In this document: positions 9,155-17,203 of the stretch, one piece after another | Position numbering within the stretch: position 1 is the first letter of the stretch | How the letters are laid out: the number at the start of each line of letters is the position of its first letter | Source of the DNA: Firmicutes bacterium HGW-Firmicutes-21 | GTDB taxonomy: Bacteria > Bacillota > Clostridia > Oscillospirales > CAG-382 | NCBI GenBank assembly: GCA_002841455.1 | Contig: PGZT01000004.1 | Location: forward strand, 1-45,900 | DNA: 45,900 nt | Direction: 5' to 3' | Made by a program: the position numbers and the translations under genes | The notes under the pieces: generated by a model | What the model saw: the letters and a program-made list of their open reading frames with translations, nothing else | The model's database searches: none | Told to the model about the DNA's origin: nothing

Positions 9155-9165
9155 GGGGGCAGTGG

Positions 9166-9188
9166 GAAGTTTATGAAGTAAACTTTTT
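9166..9188 (+). terminator. Weak hairpin terminator after the solute-binding protein gene
   Basis: AAGTTTA / TAAACTT (7 bp, 5-base loop) followed by TTT. AT-rich, so termination may be partial and the GH26 gene may also receive read-through. Confidence 0.5.
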
Positions 9189-9240
9189 AATGCAATATGC
9201 GGTTTATGACTGCATTTTGTAAGGTGTTCTCAGACACCGC

Positions 9241-9291
9241 AGCCATTTATCCGGCGACAAATGGCTATATTATTGTATTTTGTATCGCCGG
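9241..9291 (+). promoter_or_regulatory. Mutually exclusive hairpins in the leader of the GH26 gene
   Basis: AGCCATTT (9241-9248) can pair with AAATGGCT (9259-9266), and CCGGCGA (9251-9257), which lies in the loop of that hairpin, can pair with TCGCCGG (9285-9291). The second helix ends in the G-rich stretch just before the start codon at 9296, so it could mask the ribosome site. No known riboswitch family was recognised. Confidence 0.4.
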
Positions 9292-9295
9292 GGAA

Positions 9296-11056
9296 ATGGG
9301 AATTAATTTGAAAAATAGAGTGTTTTTAATTATATTATTGGTGATTATATTTATAAGTATAACCGCTTGTTTTAATACTCCTGATGATAACATAGAAATA
9401 ACATCCGACGAGAGTGAGGAGCCTATTGTACTCGGCCCTTACGAGCCTTATGGAACCTATCAGAACGGCGTCATAACAACAAAAGAACTATTTTACAGTC
9501 AGGATGTTAAGTTAATCGAGGATAGCGGAGATGGGAATGTGCTGTATACCGATTACCCTAACGGATTTAAAATAACTCTACCTGCAGAGGCACGCCTTGA
9601 ACCGGATTTTTCTATTTCACAGGCATCGGTCAGCTTTAAGAGCGATGAAGTAAAAATACGCATTTCCAAGGAATATACGGGATATAACTTTGTAGAGTTT
9701 ATGGAGGATTATAATTGCAAATACCTTGAGAGTGATGATTATCTTCAAAATAACAATATGAGAGAGCTTAGAGATATCTATTGCAAGAAATATAACCTGA
9801 CACAGCATACCTATAATAATATTAAATATGACGGTTACGGCAGAGTGGGTACTTATTTTTCAAAGTTTAATTTTATAAAACGCACAATAACTTTGGGAAG
9901 CACAGAGACCATGGGCTGTTATGGTCATGTAAATATTTCTATTGGCAACGGTACTTTTTTCTCTATTTTATTTAATGTAACCGATTTTGATAAATATAAT
10001 TTACTTATCCAAAGCGTACTTGACAGCTTTTGTGTTATCAGTGTAAAAGGCATTAACATCGGTAATGGCGTTTACTCTCCAACTCTTCCTGAATGGAATA
10101 CGGAAACAGCGGCTCTGTATGAAAGGCTGCGTAAACAGGAGGGCATTGCATGGGGGTTGTTTTCGCCATACTCGGAGCAGGATTATTTTCATGTGAATGA
10201 AATAGAGGAGAATGTTGATTACAGATTTCCCGTTATTATGTTCTACCGTGAGATGACTGCCGATTTTCCGATGGAGGAATTAAAAAGAGCATATGAGGAG
10301 AGAGGGCAGATAGCGGAGCTCACCCTCCATCTGCTATCTGGCGGAAACGGTGATGATGATAATAGGAACAATACATATGGTATTCTCGACGGTAAATATG
10401 ACAGTAATATCAAGAAGTGGGCTAAAGGATTAAAGGATTTCGATCATCCTGTACTGCTTCGATGTTCTAACGAGATGAATACCACCTGGTGCAAATATTC
10501 CGGAATACTTCTTATGAACGACCCCGACCTGTATGTCAGGTTATGGCGGCATGTTTACGATATATTTGAGCAGGAGGGTGTAAAGAATGCGATTTGGGTC
10601 TTTAATCCGTTTGATAACGATTTCCCGCCTGTTAATTGGAATAATATGATAGCATATTATCCGGGAGACAAGTATGTGCAGATGATTGGGCTGACCGCTT
10701 ATTCAGCGGGAGATTATTATCAGTACGAGGATTTCCGAACCTTTTTGGGTTGTTATGAGCCTCTTGTGGAAAAGAACAGAAAATACTTCTCGGAGTTTCC
10801 ATGGGTTATCGGTGAATTTGGCTGCAGCTCGGTTGGCGGTGATAAGGAGCAATGGATAAAGGATATGTTCACCTACCTGCCGAATTATCCGGAAATTAAG
10901 GTTGCCGTGTGGTACAGCTATGCTGATTATGATACTCGTTATGACCGCACCAAAATTCCCGCCCGACCATTATGGCTGGAGGAACGGGAGGAATATTTAC
11001 AAGCGTTTGCCAATGGAGTTAAGCGAGGGTGGGCAATAAACAGCTTGTTAAAATAG
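9296..11056 (+). CDS. GH26-like glycoside hydrolase lipoprotein (mannanase family)
   Basis: About 586 residues. The N-terminus is a lipoprotein signal (KNRVFLIILLVIIFISITAC with lipobox ITAC). The start is uncertain: ATG at 9296 (MGINLKNR) or TTG at 9308; both give the same mature protein, and the in-frame ATG at 9197 adds an implausible leader. Residues after about 265 form the catalytic barrel: WGLFSPYSEQDYFHVNEIEE, LRCSNEMNTTWCKYSG (acid/base glutamate in NEMN), AIWVFNP, MIGLTAYSAGDYYQY and WVIGEFGCSSVGGDKEQW (nucleophile glutamate in GEFG). These are the landmarks of clan GH-A family 26. The middle region (90-260) is an unknown beta-rich domain. It follows a sugar-type solute-binding protein, which fits glycan degradation at the cell surface. 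Confidence 0.82.
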   Translation: MGINLKNRVFLIILLVIIFISITACFNTPDDNIEITSDESEEPIVLGPYEPYGTYQNGVITTKELFYSQDVKLIEDSGDGNVLYTDYPNGFKITLPAEARLEPDFSISQASVSFKSDEVKIRISKEYTGYNFVEFMEDYNCKYLESDDYLQNNNMRELRDIYCKKYNLTQHTYNNIKYDGYGRVGTYFSKFNFIKRTITLGSTETMGCYGHVNISIGNGTFFSILFNVTDFDKYNLLIQSVLDSFCVISVKGINIGNGVYSPTLPEWNTETAALYERLRKQEGIAWGLFSPYSEQDYFHVNEIEENVDYRFPVIMFYREMTADFPMEELKRAYEERGQIAELTLHLLSGGNGDDDNRNNTYGILDGKYDSNIKKWAKGLKDFDHPVLLRCSNEMNTTWCKYSGILLMNDPDLYVRLWRHVYDIFEQEGVKNAIWVFNPFDNDFPPVNWNNMIAYYPGDKYVQMIGLTAYSAGDYYQYEDFRTFLGCYEPLVEKNRKYFSEFPWVIGEFGCSSVGGDKEQWIKDMFTYLPNYPEIKVAVWYSYADYDTRYDRTKIPARPLWLEEREEYLQAFANGVKRGWAINSLLK

Positions 11057-11090
11057 TGAGTTGTTTGAATAAATCGGAGGGAAGATAAGC

Positions 11091-11726
11091 ATGGGTGAAT
11101 ATAAAATCGAAAGGGTTGTTGTAGGACAGCTGCATACAAATTGTTATATTATAAAGGATATGGACAGCCGTGACGCTGTCGTTATCGATCCGGGCGGTGA
11201 GATGACGGTTATAAAGGATGCGCTGCACAGGATGAATGCGACCTGTCGTGTAATATTGCTCACTCATGGGCATTTTGACCACATACTTGCGGTCGGCGAT
11301 TTAAAGACGGCACGGACGGTTGTATGTATACACAAGGATGACGCTCATTATTTAACCGAGCGGGATATGTTTTCGGCTATAATTTCGTACGACCCAAGAC
11401 CTTTTGAGCCGGCGGACTTTCTGTTTGAAAAAGAGGGGAAATACAAGGTCGACAGCTTTCAATTTTATGTAATCCCCACTCCGGGGCATACGAAGGGCAG
11501 TGTATGCTATGTTTTTGACGATATAATGTTCAGCGGCGATACTCTTTTCAGAGGAAGCGTAGGGACCATCGATTTTGACGGAGACGGCGCCGATATGGAA
11601 AACACGCTTAGGATGCTCTATAACCTTCCGGGCGATTATGCGGTATATCCCGGACATGAGGGAAAAACAACATTATCCGATGAAAAAGCGCACAATCCGT
11701 TCTTTTCTAAGTATCGCAACAGGTAA
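11091..11726 (+). CDS. MBL-fold hydrolase, glyoxalase II-like
   Basis: 211 residues. Metal ligands are visible in LTHGHFDHI, the PTPGHTKGSVCY histidine, the FSGDTLF aspartate and the C-terminal YPGHEG histidine, the complete set for the glyoxalase II-type metallo-beta-lactamase fold. The N-terminus GQLHTNCYII and DPGG are also typical. It probably hydrolyses a thioester or related small substrate in the cytoplasm; the precise substrate of these bacterial YcbL-like proteins is usually unknown. A GGAGGGAAG site precedes the ATG. It lies 34 bases after the GH26 gene, which may be chance. Confidence 0.88.
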   Translation: MGEYKIERVVVGQLHTNCYIIKDMDSRDAVVIDPGGEMTVIKDALHRMNATCRVILLTHGHFDHILAVGDLKTARTVVCIHKDDAHYLTERDMFSAIISYDPRPFEPADFLFEKEGKYKVDSFQFYVIPTPGHTKGSVCYVFDDIMFSGDTLFRGSVGTIDFDGDGADMENTLRMLYNLPGDYAVYPGHEGKTTLSDEKAHNPFFSKYRNR

Positions 11727-11818
11727 ATATTGCAGGTTAAATAAAAAAATTAAATATTTGTATTGCTTTGCACCAAAAGTCCGCTTTCAATCGAGTTATG
11801 AGTTAAGGGAGAAAGTCA

Positions 11819-12319
11819 ATGGAAAGAGAAACTGTCAGCATAGAACCTTCAAATGAGCTTTTCAGACAGCGGGTACAAAGTTTCGGGGATACCGTATTTA
11901 AGGTTGCGTTTAACCGCTTGCAGAACTTCTCGGATGCCGAGGATATTACGCAGGAGGTCTTTATTGCTCTCTACACAACAAAAAGTGTTTTTGAGAGCGA
12001 TGAGCATTTAAAAGCGTGGCTTATCAGGGTTGCGATAAACAAGTGCAAGGACCTGAGGAAATCCTTCTGGAACACCCGTACCGAGTCTCTTACCGATCAG
12101 GTGGCCTATTCCCTTGATCAGACGGACAACACCGTTTTGTCTGAGCTTAAGAAGCTCTCACCAGTTTACAGGGATTCGATTTATCTTTACTACTATGAGG
12201 GTTATAAGATAAACGAAATTGCCGAAATAACAGGGGTTAGCATAAACACAGCTTCCTCCCGCTTAAAAAGAGCAAGGAAGAAGCTGGGACTTATTTTGGA
12301 AGGAGCAAAAGCAATATGA
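11819..12319 (+). CDS. ECF-type RNA polymerase sigma factor
   Basis: 166 residues. Region 2 spans about 20-90 (VFKVAFNRLQNFSDAEDITQ, LKAWLIRVAINKCKDLRKSFW) and region 4 about 110-160 (LSPVYRDSIYLYYYEGYKIN, EIAEITGVSINTASSRLKRA). There is no region 1 or 3, the size and layout of ECF sigma factors such as SigW/SigV. GGGAGAAAG precedes the ATG. Its stop codon overlaps the start of the next gene (ATGA), which encodes a membrane protein with a short cytoplasmic N-terminus; this is the standard arrangement of an ECF sigma factor with its anti-sigma factor. It probably responds to an extracellular signal. Confidence 0.9.
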   Translation: MERETVSIEPSNELFRQRVQSFGDTVFKVAFNRLQNFSDAEDITQEVFIALYTTKSVFESDEHLKAWLIRVAINKCKDLRKSFWNTRTESLTDQVAYSLDQTDNTVLSELKKLSPVYRDSIYLYYYEGYKINEIAEITGVSINTASSRLKRARKKLGLILEGAKAI

Positions 12320-13845
12320 ACGAAAATGATTACAAAAACACCCTAAGCAAAATATCCATATCAAATGGAAAAAAGAACGATATTGCAAACAATATTATTA
12401 TATCAAACAGTTCTTTGCAAACAAATAAATACCGTCCGAGGGGAAAGCAGGCCGCTATTCTGGTTATGTCGATGCTTGCGGTTTACGCTGTTGTGTTTAC
12501 CTCAGTATTTATGTTTACAAATAATAACGAGCAGCCCATTCCTCCAAACAGCATTGATACAACATCAAAAACTCCGGGGCAGGCACAAAGCGACAGCTCA
12601 TATATCGACGAAACCTCGGATATTTTATCCGCCGAAAGTGAAGATAACAGCTCAGAACCGGAGGTTTTACTGACTCTTCGGGATTTATATGATACTTCAG
12701 TTTATCATTCTCCCAAGACTTATGTCGTTACCTCACTTGAGCAGCTTGAGGCACTTGATCGGGACAACTTAAATAAAAACGCATCAGGCAGCTTTTCCGA
12801 AGCAGATTTATCTGTCTATGATGACGAGTATTTCACCTCCGGCAAATATCTGATTATCACATATTTCAAAACCACCAGCATTTCTTTTCGTTATGAGTTG
12901 AAGTCGAAGCTGAGAGGCAATGAATTGGTGCTTGTTATGATACCTGAATATACAAGTCATTATTTATGGGCGCTTGGTTTTAATTGCTATATCACTGAGG
13001 TGGACGGAGTTTATAACGGACAGGAAATAATATATGTAGGTGCATTTAATCTATTGTATTTATATGATTCTTCTACTTTTTCCCCTGCGACTTATGTCAT
13101 AACCTCACCCATTCAGCTTGAGGTACTTGATCGGGACAACTTAAATTATGGGGGCGTATCCGGCAGCTTTTTCGATGCGGATTTATCTGTATACGATGAC
13201 GAGTATTTCGCCTCCGGAAAATATTTGATTATAACTCATTTTTTAAGCAGCAGCAGTTCCTACCGTTATAAGGTGGAAGCCGAGATTGCAGAACAACTGA
13301 CTCTATCCGTAATAAATATTAAGCATATCTATGCTGCACATACCGCCGAAGAAGGTTTTAATTGTTATATCACAGAAGTAGACGGTGTATACAGCGGGCA
13401 GGAAATTAACTACAAAAGCTCGGAATTAGGAGTAATGCGCCTTCGGGCTTTATATGACAACTCAACTTTTTCCCCTGCGGCTTATGTCATAACCTCACCC
13501 ATTCAGCTTGAGGAGCTTGGTCGGGATAATTTCAATTATGCGAGCGTATCCGGCAGCTTTTTCGAAGCGGATTTATCTGTTTATGACGACGAGTATTTTG
13601 CCTCCAGCAAATATCTGATTATCACACATTTTACCAGCAGAAGCGGTTCCTTCCGTTATGAGGTGGACGGGGAGTTAAAGTCGACCGACGGGCTGTTAAT
13701 TTCAGTTAGGCGTACATCACCGACTCTTGAGGAACTTAAAAGCGGACTTGCATATACCGATGACATAGGATTTAATTGTTTTATTACCGAGGTTGAGGGC
13801 AGCTACACGGGACAGGAAATTACATACCATTACACGGAGAATTAA
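12316..13845 (+). CDS. Single-pass membrane protein with three extracellular repeats, probable anti-sigma factor/sensor
   Basis: 509 residues. About 45 cytoplasmic residues precede one transmembrane helix (46-68, AAILVMSMLAVYAVVFTSVF). A Ser/Thr/Glu-rich linker (70-118) leads to three repeats of about 125 residues. Each has the order YDxSxxxxxxYVITS, QLExLxRDN, SGSFxxADLSVYDDEYFxS, KYLIITxF, FNCYITEVDGVYxGQEI. Translation is coupled to the sigma gene by an ATGA overlap, so an anti-sigma role is likely. The cytoplasmic part is short and lacks an obvious zinc-finger anti-sigma motif (no HxxxCxxC), so the sigma-binding mode is unclear. The repeats were not recognised as any named domain; they could bind a ligand or interact with the cell wall. 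Confidence 0.75.
   Translation: MNENDYKNTLSKISISNGKKNDIANNIIISNSSLQTNKYRPRGKQAAILVMSMLAVYAVVFTSVFMFTNNNEQPIPPNSIDTTSKTPGQAQSDSSYIDETSDILSAESEDNSSEPEVLLTLRDLYDTSVYHSPKTYVVTSLEQLEALDRDNLNKNASGSFSEADLSVYDDEYFTSGKYLIITYFKTTSISFRYELKSKLRGNELVLVMIPEYTSHYLWALGFNCYITEVDGVYNGQEIIYVGAFNLLYLYDSSTFSPATYVITSPIQLEVLDRDNLNYGGVSGSFFDADLSVYDDEYFASGKYLIITHFLSSSSSYRYKVEAEIAEQLTLSVINIKHIYAAHTAEEGFNCYITEVDGVYSGQEINYKSSELGVMRLRALYDNSTFSPAAYVITSPIQLEELGRDNFNYASVSGSFFEADLSVYDDEYFASSKYLIITHFTSRSGSFRYEVDGELKSTDGLLISVRRTSPTLEELKSGLAYTDDIGFNCFITEVEGSYTGQEITYHYTEN
12676..13842 (+). repeat. Three in-frame tandem repeats within the membrane sensor gene
   Basis: Units run at about 12676-13050, 13051-13437 and 13438-13842. 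Units 2 and 3 are nearly identical at DNA level over roughly 48 bases starting near 13075 and 13467 (shared run CTTATGTCATAACCTCACCC), while unit 1 is more divergent, so the last duplication is recent. Confidence 0.85.
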
Positions 13846-13853
13846 AAATGATG

Positions 13854-13873
13854 CCCGCCTTAACCAAGGCGGG
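13854..13873. terminator. Shared terminator between convergent genes
   Basis: An 8-bp perfect GC-rich stem, CCCGCCTT / AAGGCGGG, with a 4-base loop. On the minus strand it is followed by CATCATTTTTAAT, and on the plus strand only by a weak TTCTCACATT, so it should serve the minus-strand acetyltransferase best. Confidence 0.7.
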
Positions 13874-13881
13874 TTCTCACA

Positions 13882-14358
13882 TTAAAGAAGTAATTCAAGC
13901 GTGCGTTTCTGCTCCCGCATACCCAATTTTTCGTAAAAGAACCGGGCGTTATCATTACCCGTCCACACATTTAAGGTAATGTTATAGCAGCCCTGCGTTT
14001 TGGCGAATTCACGGGCATGGTGAAACAAAACCCTGCCTATGTTCAGACCTCTTTTATCGGCATCAACGCACAGGTCGTCAATATACAGCGTTCTGTTGTC
14101 CTGCATAATGTTATGATTTTTATATTCGTTCAGCATACAGAATATGTACCCAAGAACCGTGTCATTTCCGTCCGTAGCGACAAAAATGACCGTTTTTTTA
14201 TCCCTCAACAACTTGCATAAATCCGCTTTGTCATACTTTTTTGAGCCTGCTCTGAACAAGTCGGGGCGGGCATTATTGTGTATCTCTGCGACCTGCTCAA
14301 GCAGAGTAATTATTCGAGGAATATCCTTTTCTACAGCAAATCTTACCTCAATATCCAT
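13882..14358 (-). CDS. GNAT family N-acetyltransferase
   Basis: 158 residues from the ATG at 14358 (MDIEVRFAVEKD), which has GAGGAG eight bases upstream. The acetyl-CoA binding segment is LYIDDLCVDADKRGLNIGRVL (V-x-x-x-x-RGxxIG), followed by NITLNVWTGNDNARFFYEKLGM, the usual C-terminal strand and helix. The catalytic substrate is unknown. It ends a possible minus-strand set with the membrane XRE regulator (24-base gap) and the Ham1-like gene. Confidence 0.88.
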   Translation of the reverse strand: MDIEVRFAVEKDIPRIITLLEQVAEIHNNARPDLFRAGSKKYDKADLCKLLRDKKTVIFVATDGNDTVLGYIFCMLNEYKNHNIMQDNRTLYIDDLCVDADKRGLNIGRVLFHHAREFAKTQGCYNITLNVWTGNDNARFFYEKLGMREQKRTLELLL

Positions 14359-14382
14359 TTTTCGGCTCCTCATATTATATTA

Positions 14383-15015
14383 TTACTTTGAATAACTGTA
14401 TTTATTAAAGGACCACAAACCGGCACATATTGCGGTTATACACATATGTAAGTTATAGGGAACATACTCGCCGACACTTAACGCAAATTGTAAAAGCATT
14501 ATAAAAATCAAAATGGATAAGATGGTTGCAAATAAAACTATATAATAAGACATTTTTAAATATAAAATATTCTTGTGGATTAATTTATAAAAAATAGGGA
14601 TTAGAACCGCTGCCGCTATACTCCGGACAAATGCGGAGCTTAATACCCATAATTTATCTGCAGACGGCAAAGGGTTATTTAAATAATATAATAAACTTAC
14701 CAAAATTAAAACAGAGACGGATAAAAAGTAAATCAAACACCTTTTTTTAATTAGGTAATCTATGTAAAACGCTTTCTTAAACCGAAACTCATCGCTTGCT
14801 TTGTTATCAATAAGCACATTATAGGCATCCTCAAAATCAACATCCAATAGATCGCAGAGCTTATAGATATTTATTATGCTCGGTTTTTTTGTACCGTTTT
14901 CCCATTTAGCAACAACCCTTTTCGGCACACCCATTAACTTAGCGAGGTCGCTTTGCTTGATTTTTTTATTTGCCCTATGTTCCGATAAATACTTGCCGAA
15001 ATCATTATTTTTCAT
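14383..15015 (-). CDS. XRE-family regulator with C-terminal membrane segments
   Basis: 210 residues from the ATG at 15015, which has GGAGGC just upstream. Residues 5-60 are a helix-turn-helix (YLSEHRANKKIKQSDLAKLM, VAKWENGTKKPS). Residues from about 95 on form four hydrophobic helices (CLIYFLSVSVLILVSLLYYL, then three more), so the regulator is membrane-tethered. Such one-protein sensors are common in Firmicutes. The next gene downstream is an acetyltransferase and the one upstream a Ham1-like protein; no operator was identified. Target genes are unknown. Confidence 0.8.
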   Translation of the reverse strand: MKNNDFGKYLSEHRANKKIKQSDLAKLMGVPKRVVAKWENGTKKPSIINIYKLCDLLDVDFEDAYNVLIDNKASDEFRFKKAFYIDYLIKKRCLIYFLSVSVLILVSLLYYLNNPLPSADKLWVLSSAFVRSIAAAVLIPIFYKLIHKNILYLKMSYYIVLFATILSILIFIMLLQFALSVGEYVPYNLHMCITAICAGLWSFNKYSYSK

Positions 15016-15044
15016 AACGCCTCCGTGTAGATTATACAATTTAC

Positions 15045-15662
15045 TTATAATATACCTTTACATTGCATAAACGCTTTAGCGAAGAAATTTCTAAAGCCTT
15101 CAGCCATAACGGAGGAGCGGTTTTCTTCCATATCATAATAATATTTCCCGCTCTCTATGTGTACCGTGAGACTGTCTAAAGGGAAACCTACCCGTCTTTT
15201 TGGATGAGGTTTTGCGGTGATGATAAACCTATTACCCGATATATCGTCACCCATATGCTTGAAAATTAAGCTCTCGTTAAAAATCAGGCAAATTGCGTTT
15301 TTATATTGCGCAAAGCACTGACCACCCATATTTTGAGCAAGAGAAGAATAATATGTAATCATTCCATCGTCATTAAGATAATTACCGCCGATATTTCTGA
15401 CATGAACACCCGGCTGCAAGGAATCCTCCAACCCCTCGATATATAAACCCGAATCACAGGAAAATACAGGGACTTTAAACGAATTATAATATGCCATTGC
15501 TTTAATGTATGCGTTTTCCAGAGGGTCATTGCCCGTTTCGTCAACCTTTGGAACGACCGTGTTTAGGTCATCAAGCCCGATAATTTTTATGTCCGTATTT
15601 TCCAGCATACTATTCATATGTTCCACTTTTGCTTGGTTTCCTGTGCCGTATAATAAGGTCAT
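15045..15662 (-). CDS. Divergent Ham1/RdgB-like non-canonical purine NTP pyrophosphatase
   Basis: 205 residues. The N-terminal half fits the Ham1 family: the start LLYGTGNQAKVEHM (T-G-N-x-x-K), DPLENAYIKAMAYY, and VFSCDSGLYIEGL (usual DDSGL). The C-terminal half lacks the usual GFGYDPIF segment and SHRG motif; in their place is HPKRRVGFPLDSLTVHIESG. So the fold is likely but the substrate may differ from dITP/XTP. AAGGAGTGG precedes the ATG. It sits upstream of the membrane XRE regulator with a 29-base gap. Confidence 0.65.
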   Translation of the reverse strand: MTLLYGTGNQAKVEHMNSMLENTDIKIIGLDDLNTVVPKVDETGNDPLENAYIKAMAYYNSFKVPVFSCDSGLYIEGLEDSLQPGVHVRNIGGNYLNDDGMITYYSSLAQNMGGQCFAQYKNAICLIFNESLIFKHMGDDISGNRFIITAKPHPKRRVGFPLDSLTVHIESGKYYYDMEENRSSVMAEGFRNFFAKAFMQCKGIL

Positions 15663-15691
15663 TTTGCCACTCCTTAGACGAAAAACAATAA

Positions 15692-16102
15692 TTATTCAAT
15701 ATATGTTGACTTGCACACTTGACAAGCATTTTTGTGTACACAAATAACATTACCGCATTTTAAACAAATCCAACGCTTTTCTTCTTGATTCAAAAGCGAA
15801 TTAATGCCGTGGTTCTTAATAATTTCAAGATTTTCAAGCATGCTCATATGATATTTTGTTCGATATCGCTTATCTAAATCCTTAAGCCTGCGGCAAGGAT
15901 ATTTTTCGCATTCATAACAGAATCCGGAAACATTATTTTTAATTACAGGACAATTTCTTATAATGCATCGAATACAACTATTGGGAACGAACTCGTTATT
16001 GCTGCGGCAACCCTTGCACTTGTTCTTCTCTCTTTGGTATGCATAACAAAGTTTGCAATTCATACCACAAGGGGCGATAAGATTTTCTGTCATTTCTTGC
16101 AT
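15692..16102 (-). CDS. Cysteine-rich DUF3795-like protein
   Basis: 136 residues with 18 cysteines. The N-terminus IAPCGMNCKLCYAYQREKNK followed by CKGCR is the DUF3795 signature; further clusters CIRCIIRNC, FCYECEKYPC and the C-terminal CLKCGNVICVHKNACQVC suggest bound zinc or an iron-sulfur centre. Start ATG at 16102 has GGAGAT six bases upstream. The family has no assigned reaction. Cytoplasmic, no signal peptide. Confidence 0.75.
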   Translation of the reverse strand: MQEMTENLIAPCGMNCKLCYAYQREKNKCKGCRSNNEFVPNSCIRCIIRNCPVIKNNVSGFCYECEKYPCRRLKDLDKRYRTKYHMSMLENLEIIKNHGINSLLNQEEKRWICLKCGNVICVHKNACQVCKSTYIE

Positions 16103-16113
16103 CTTTTTATCTC

Positions 16114-16437
16114 CTATCCGTAATTAGAAAGACCTAAAAATTCACGCAGATAAATTTTCATTACATTAGCATGTGTCAGCCATATAAAATGAGCCGCACC
16201 CTCAATGATAACCAGCTTGGCACGGGGCATTAAGGAATGTATTTGCAAAGAGGGCCAATTAGGGCGTATATCATTTGAAGCGCACATTGTTTAAAATTTC
16301 GAATGATTTATCATAGTTCAGCTTACAGTATGCGATTTCGGCAGCAGTAAACATGATGATTGTTAATGTATTAGGGTGAAAAAGAGCAGGGTGTACAAAA
16401 ATTACAATGTTGGGTGCTTTGTATATAAGAAGATTTT
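16114..16437 (-). pseudogene. Decayed 3' part of an alpha/beta hydrolase gene
   Basis: Reading the minus strand upward from the stop at 16114, one frame gives IRPNWPSLQIHSLMPRAKLV followed by IIEGAAHFIWLTHANVMK and YLREFLGLSN, the classic C-terminus of an alpha/beta hydrolase (catalytic histidine in GAAHF). A neighbouring frame further 5' gives FTAAEIAYCKLNYDKSFEIL and NNVRF, which would normally run into a PxLxLxGxxD segment. That segment is missing, with a frame change near 16287. The 5' part of the gene is absent; the next gene on that strand stops at 16443. A dead remnant of a prolyl-iminopeptidase-like hydrolase is the simplest reading. Confidence 0.75.
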
Positions 16438-16442
16438 TAATT

Positions 16443-16895
16443 TTACTTCATAAGCTTATGAAGTGAATTATTCTTAACCACATTGAATTTTAAATAAAAG
16501 ATTCGTATAAGCAGTGATATTAGAGTGGATATCGAGCCGAATATAAGCAATAAATCTAATCTCAATCTATTTTCAAAGCTAAACCGATATCTAACTCCTT
16601 CTGAAATTTGCGAAACATCAATTGAAGAAAACAAAGTGCCGTCTTTATACATCCAAAATAAAACTGCAAATAAAGCCAATATTAAAACAATAACAATTGC
16701 AAATATTATGTCTATTTTAATGTTATTTTTAGGAATTAGTATAGATAGCGCGGGTGAAAGGATTATGGCTGCGAAAAAAATATCAGAATATCCTTCCTTT
16801 ACCCCAGAGTAAAATGTAATATATAACCATAACACAGCCAATATCACTACAATAAAAATAATATTACCCTTATACATCAATATTTTCTTGCCCAT
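16443..16895 (-). CDS. Small hydrophobic membrane protein of unknown function
   Basis: 150 residues with four hydrophobic helices (about 11-30, 40-57, 62-84 and 112-133) and a basic, soluble C-terminus. Start ATG at 16895 has an AGAAAGAAGGA-type purine stretch upstream. No family was recognised. Base composition is AT-rich compared with the flanking core genes. It lies between a decayed hydrolase and an orphan promoter, so this may be part of an older accessory insertion. Confidence 0.6.
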   Translation of the reverse strand: MGKKILMYKGNIIFIVVILAVLWLYITFYSGVKEGYSDIFFAAIILSPALSILIPKNNIKIDIIFAIVIVLILALFAVLFWMYKDGTLFSSIDVSQISEGVRYRFSFENRLRLDLLLIFGSISTLISLLIRIFYLKFNVVKNNSLHKLMK

Positions 16896-17203
16896 AATAA
16901 ATCCTTCTTTCTATCAAATATAATTTTATACATATAACATCATGATTATAGAATCATGTCATGAAGATTTTGTTCGAGAATGATTAAAATTGCAATAAAT
17001 TTTTAGATATACGATTATATCACATATCAGTTTGCAAAATCAAGTTTATTTATATAAATATATTTCTGTTGGTTGTTATGGTACAATAGATGGGTGACAG
17101 ATAAAAAAGAAAAATAGCTACCGAAATGATATAATGTTGATAACTACAACAACAAAGTATCAAAAAGGAGCTATTTTCAATGAACAGTATATTATTCGCT
17201 TCA
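16896..17203 (+). promoter_or_regulatory. Orphan promoter, hairpin-masked ribosome site and start codon with no gene behind
   Basis: This 308-base gap has no gene. Its right half carries a TATAAT at about 17130, then AAAATAGCT (17111-17119) and AGCTATTTT (17169-17177) as a 9-bp inverted repeat, an AAAAAGGAG ribosome site inside the second arm, and an ATG at 17181. The frame from that ATG runs six codons before entering the 3' end of the ABC permease on the opposite strand and stops after 19 codons. It looks like the cut-off front end of a regulated gene, left at a recombination junction. The left half is AT-rich with nothing recognisable. Confidence 0.55.

Noticed and set aside
9197-9295. Longer N-terminus of the GH26 lipoprotein from the ATG at 9197
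   Set aside because: It would place 33 residues before a perfect lipoprotein signal and read through the leader hairpins.
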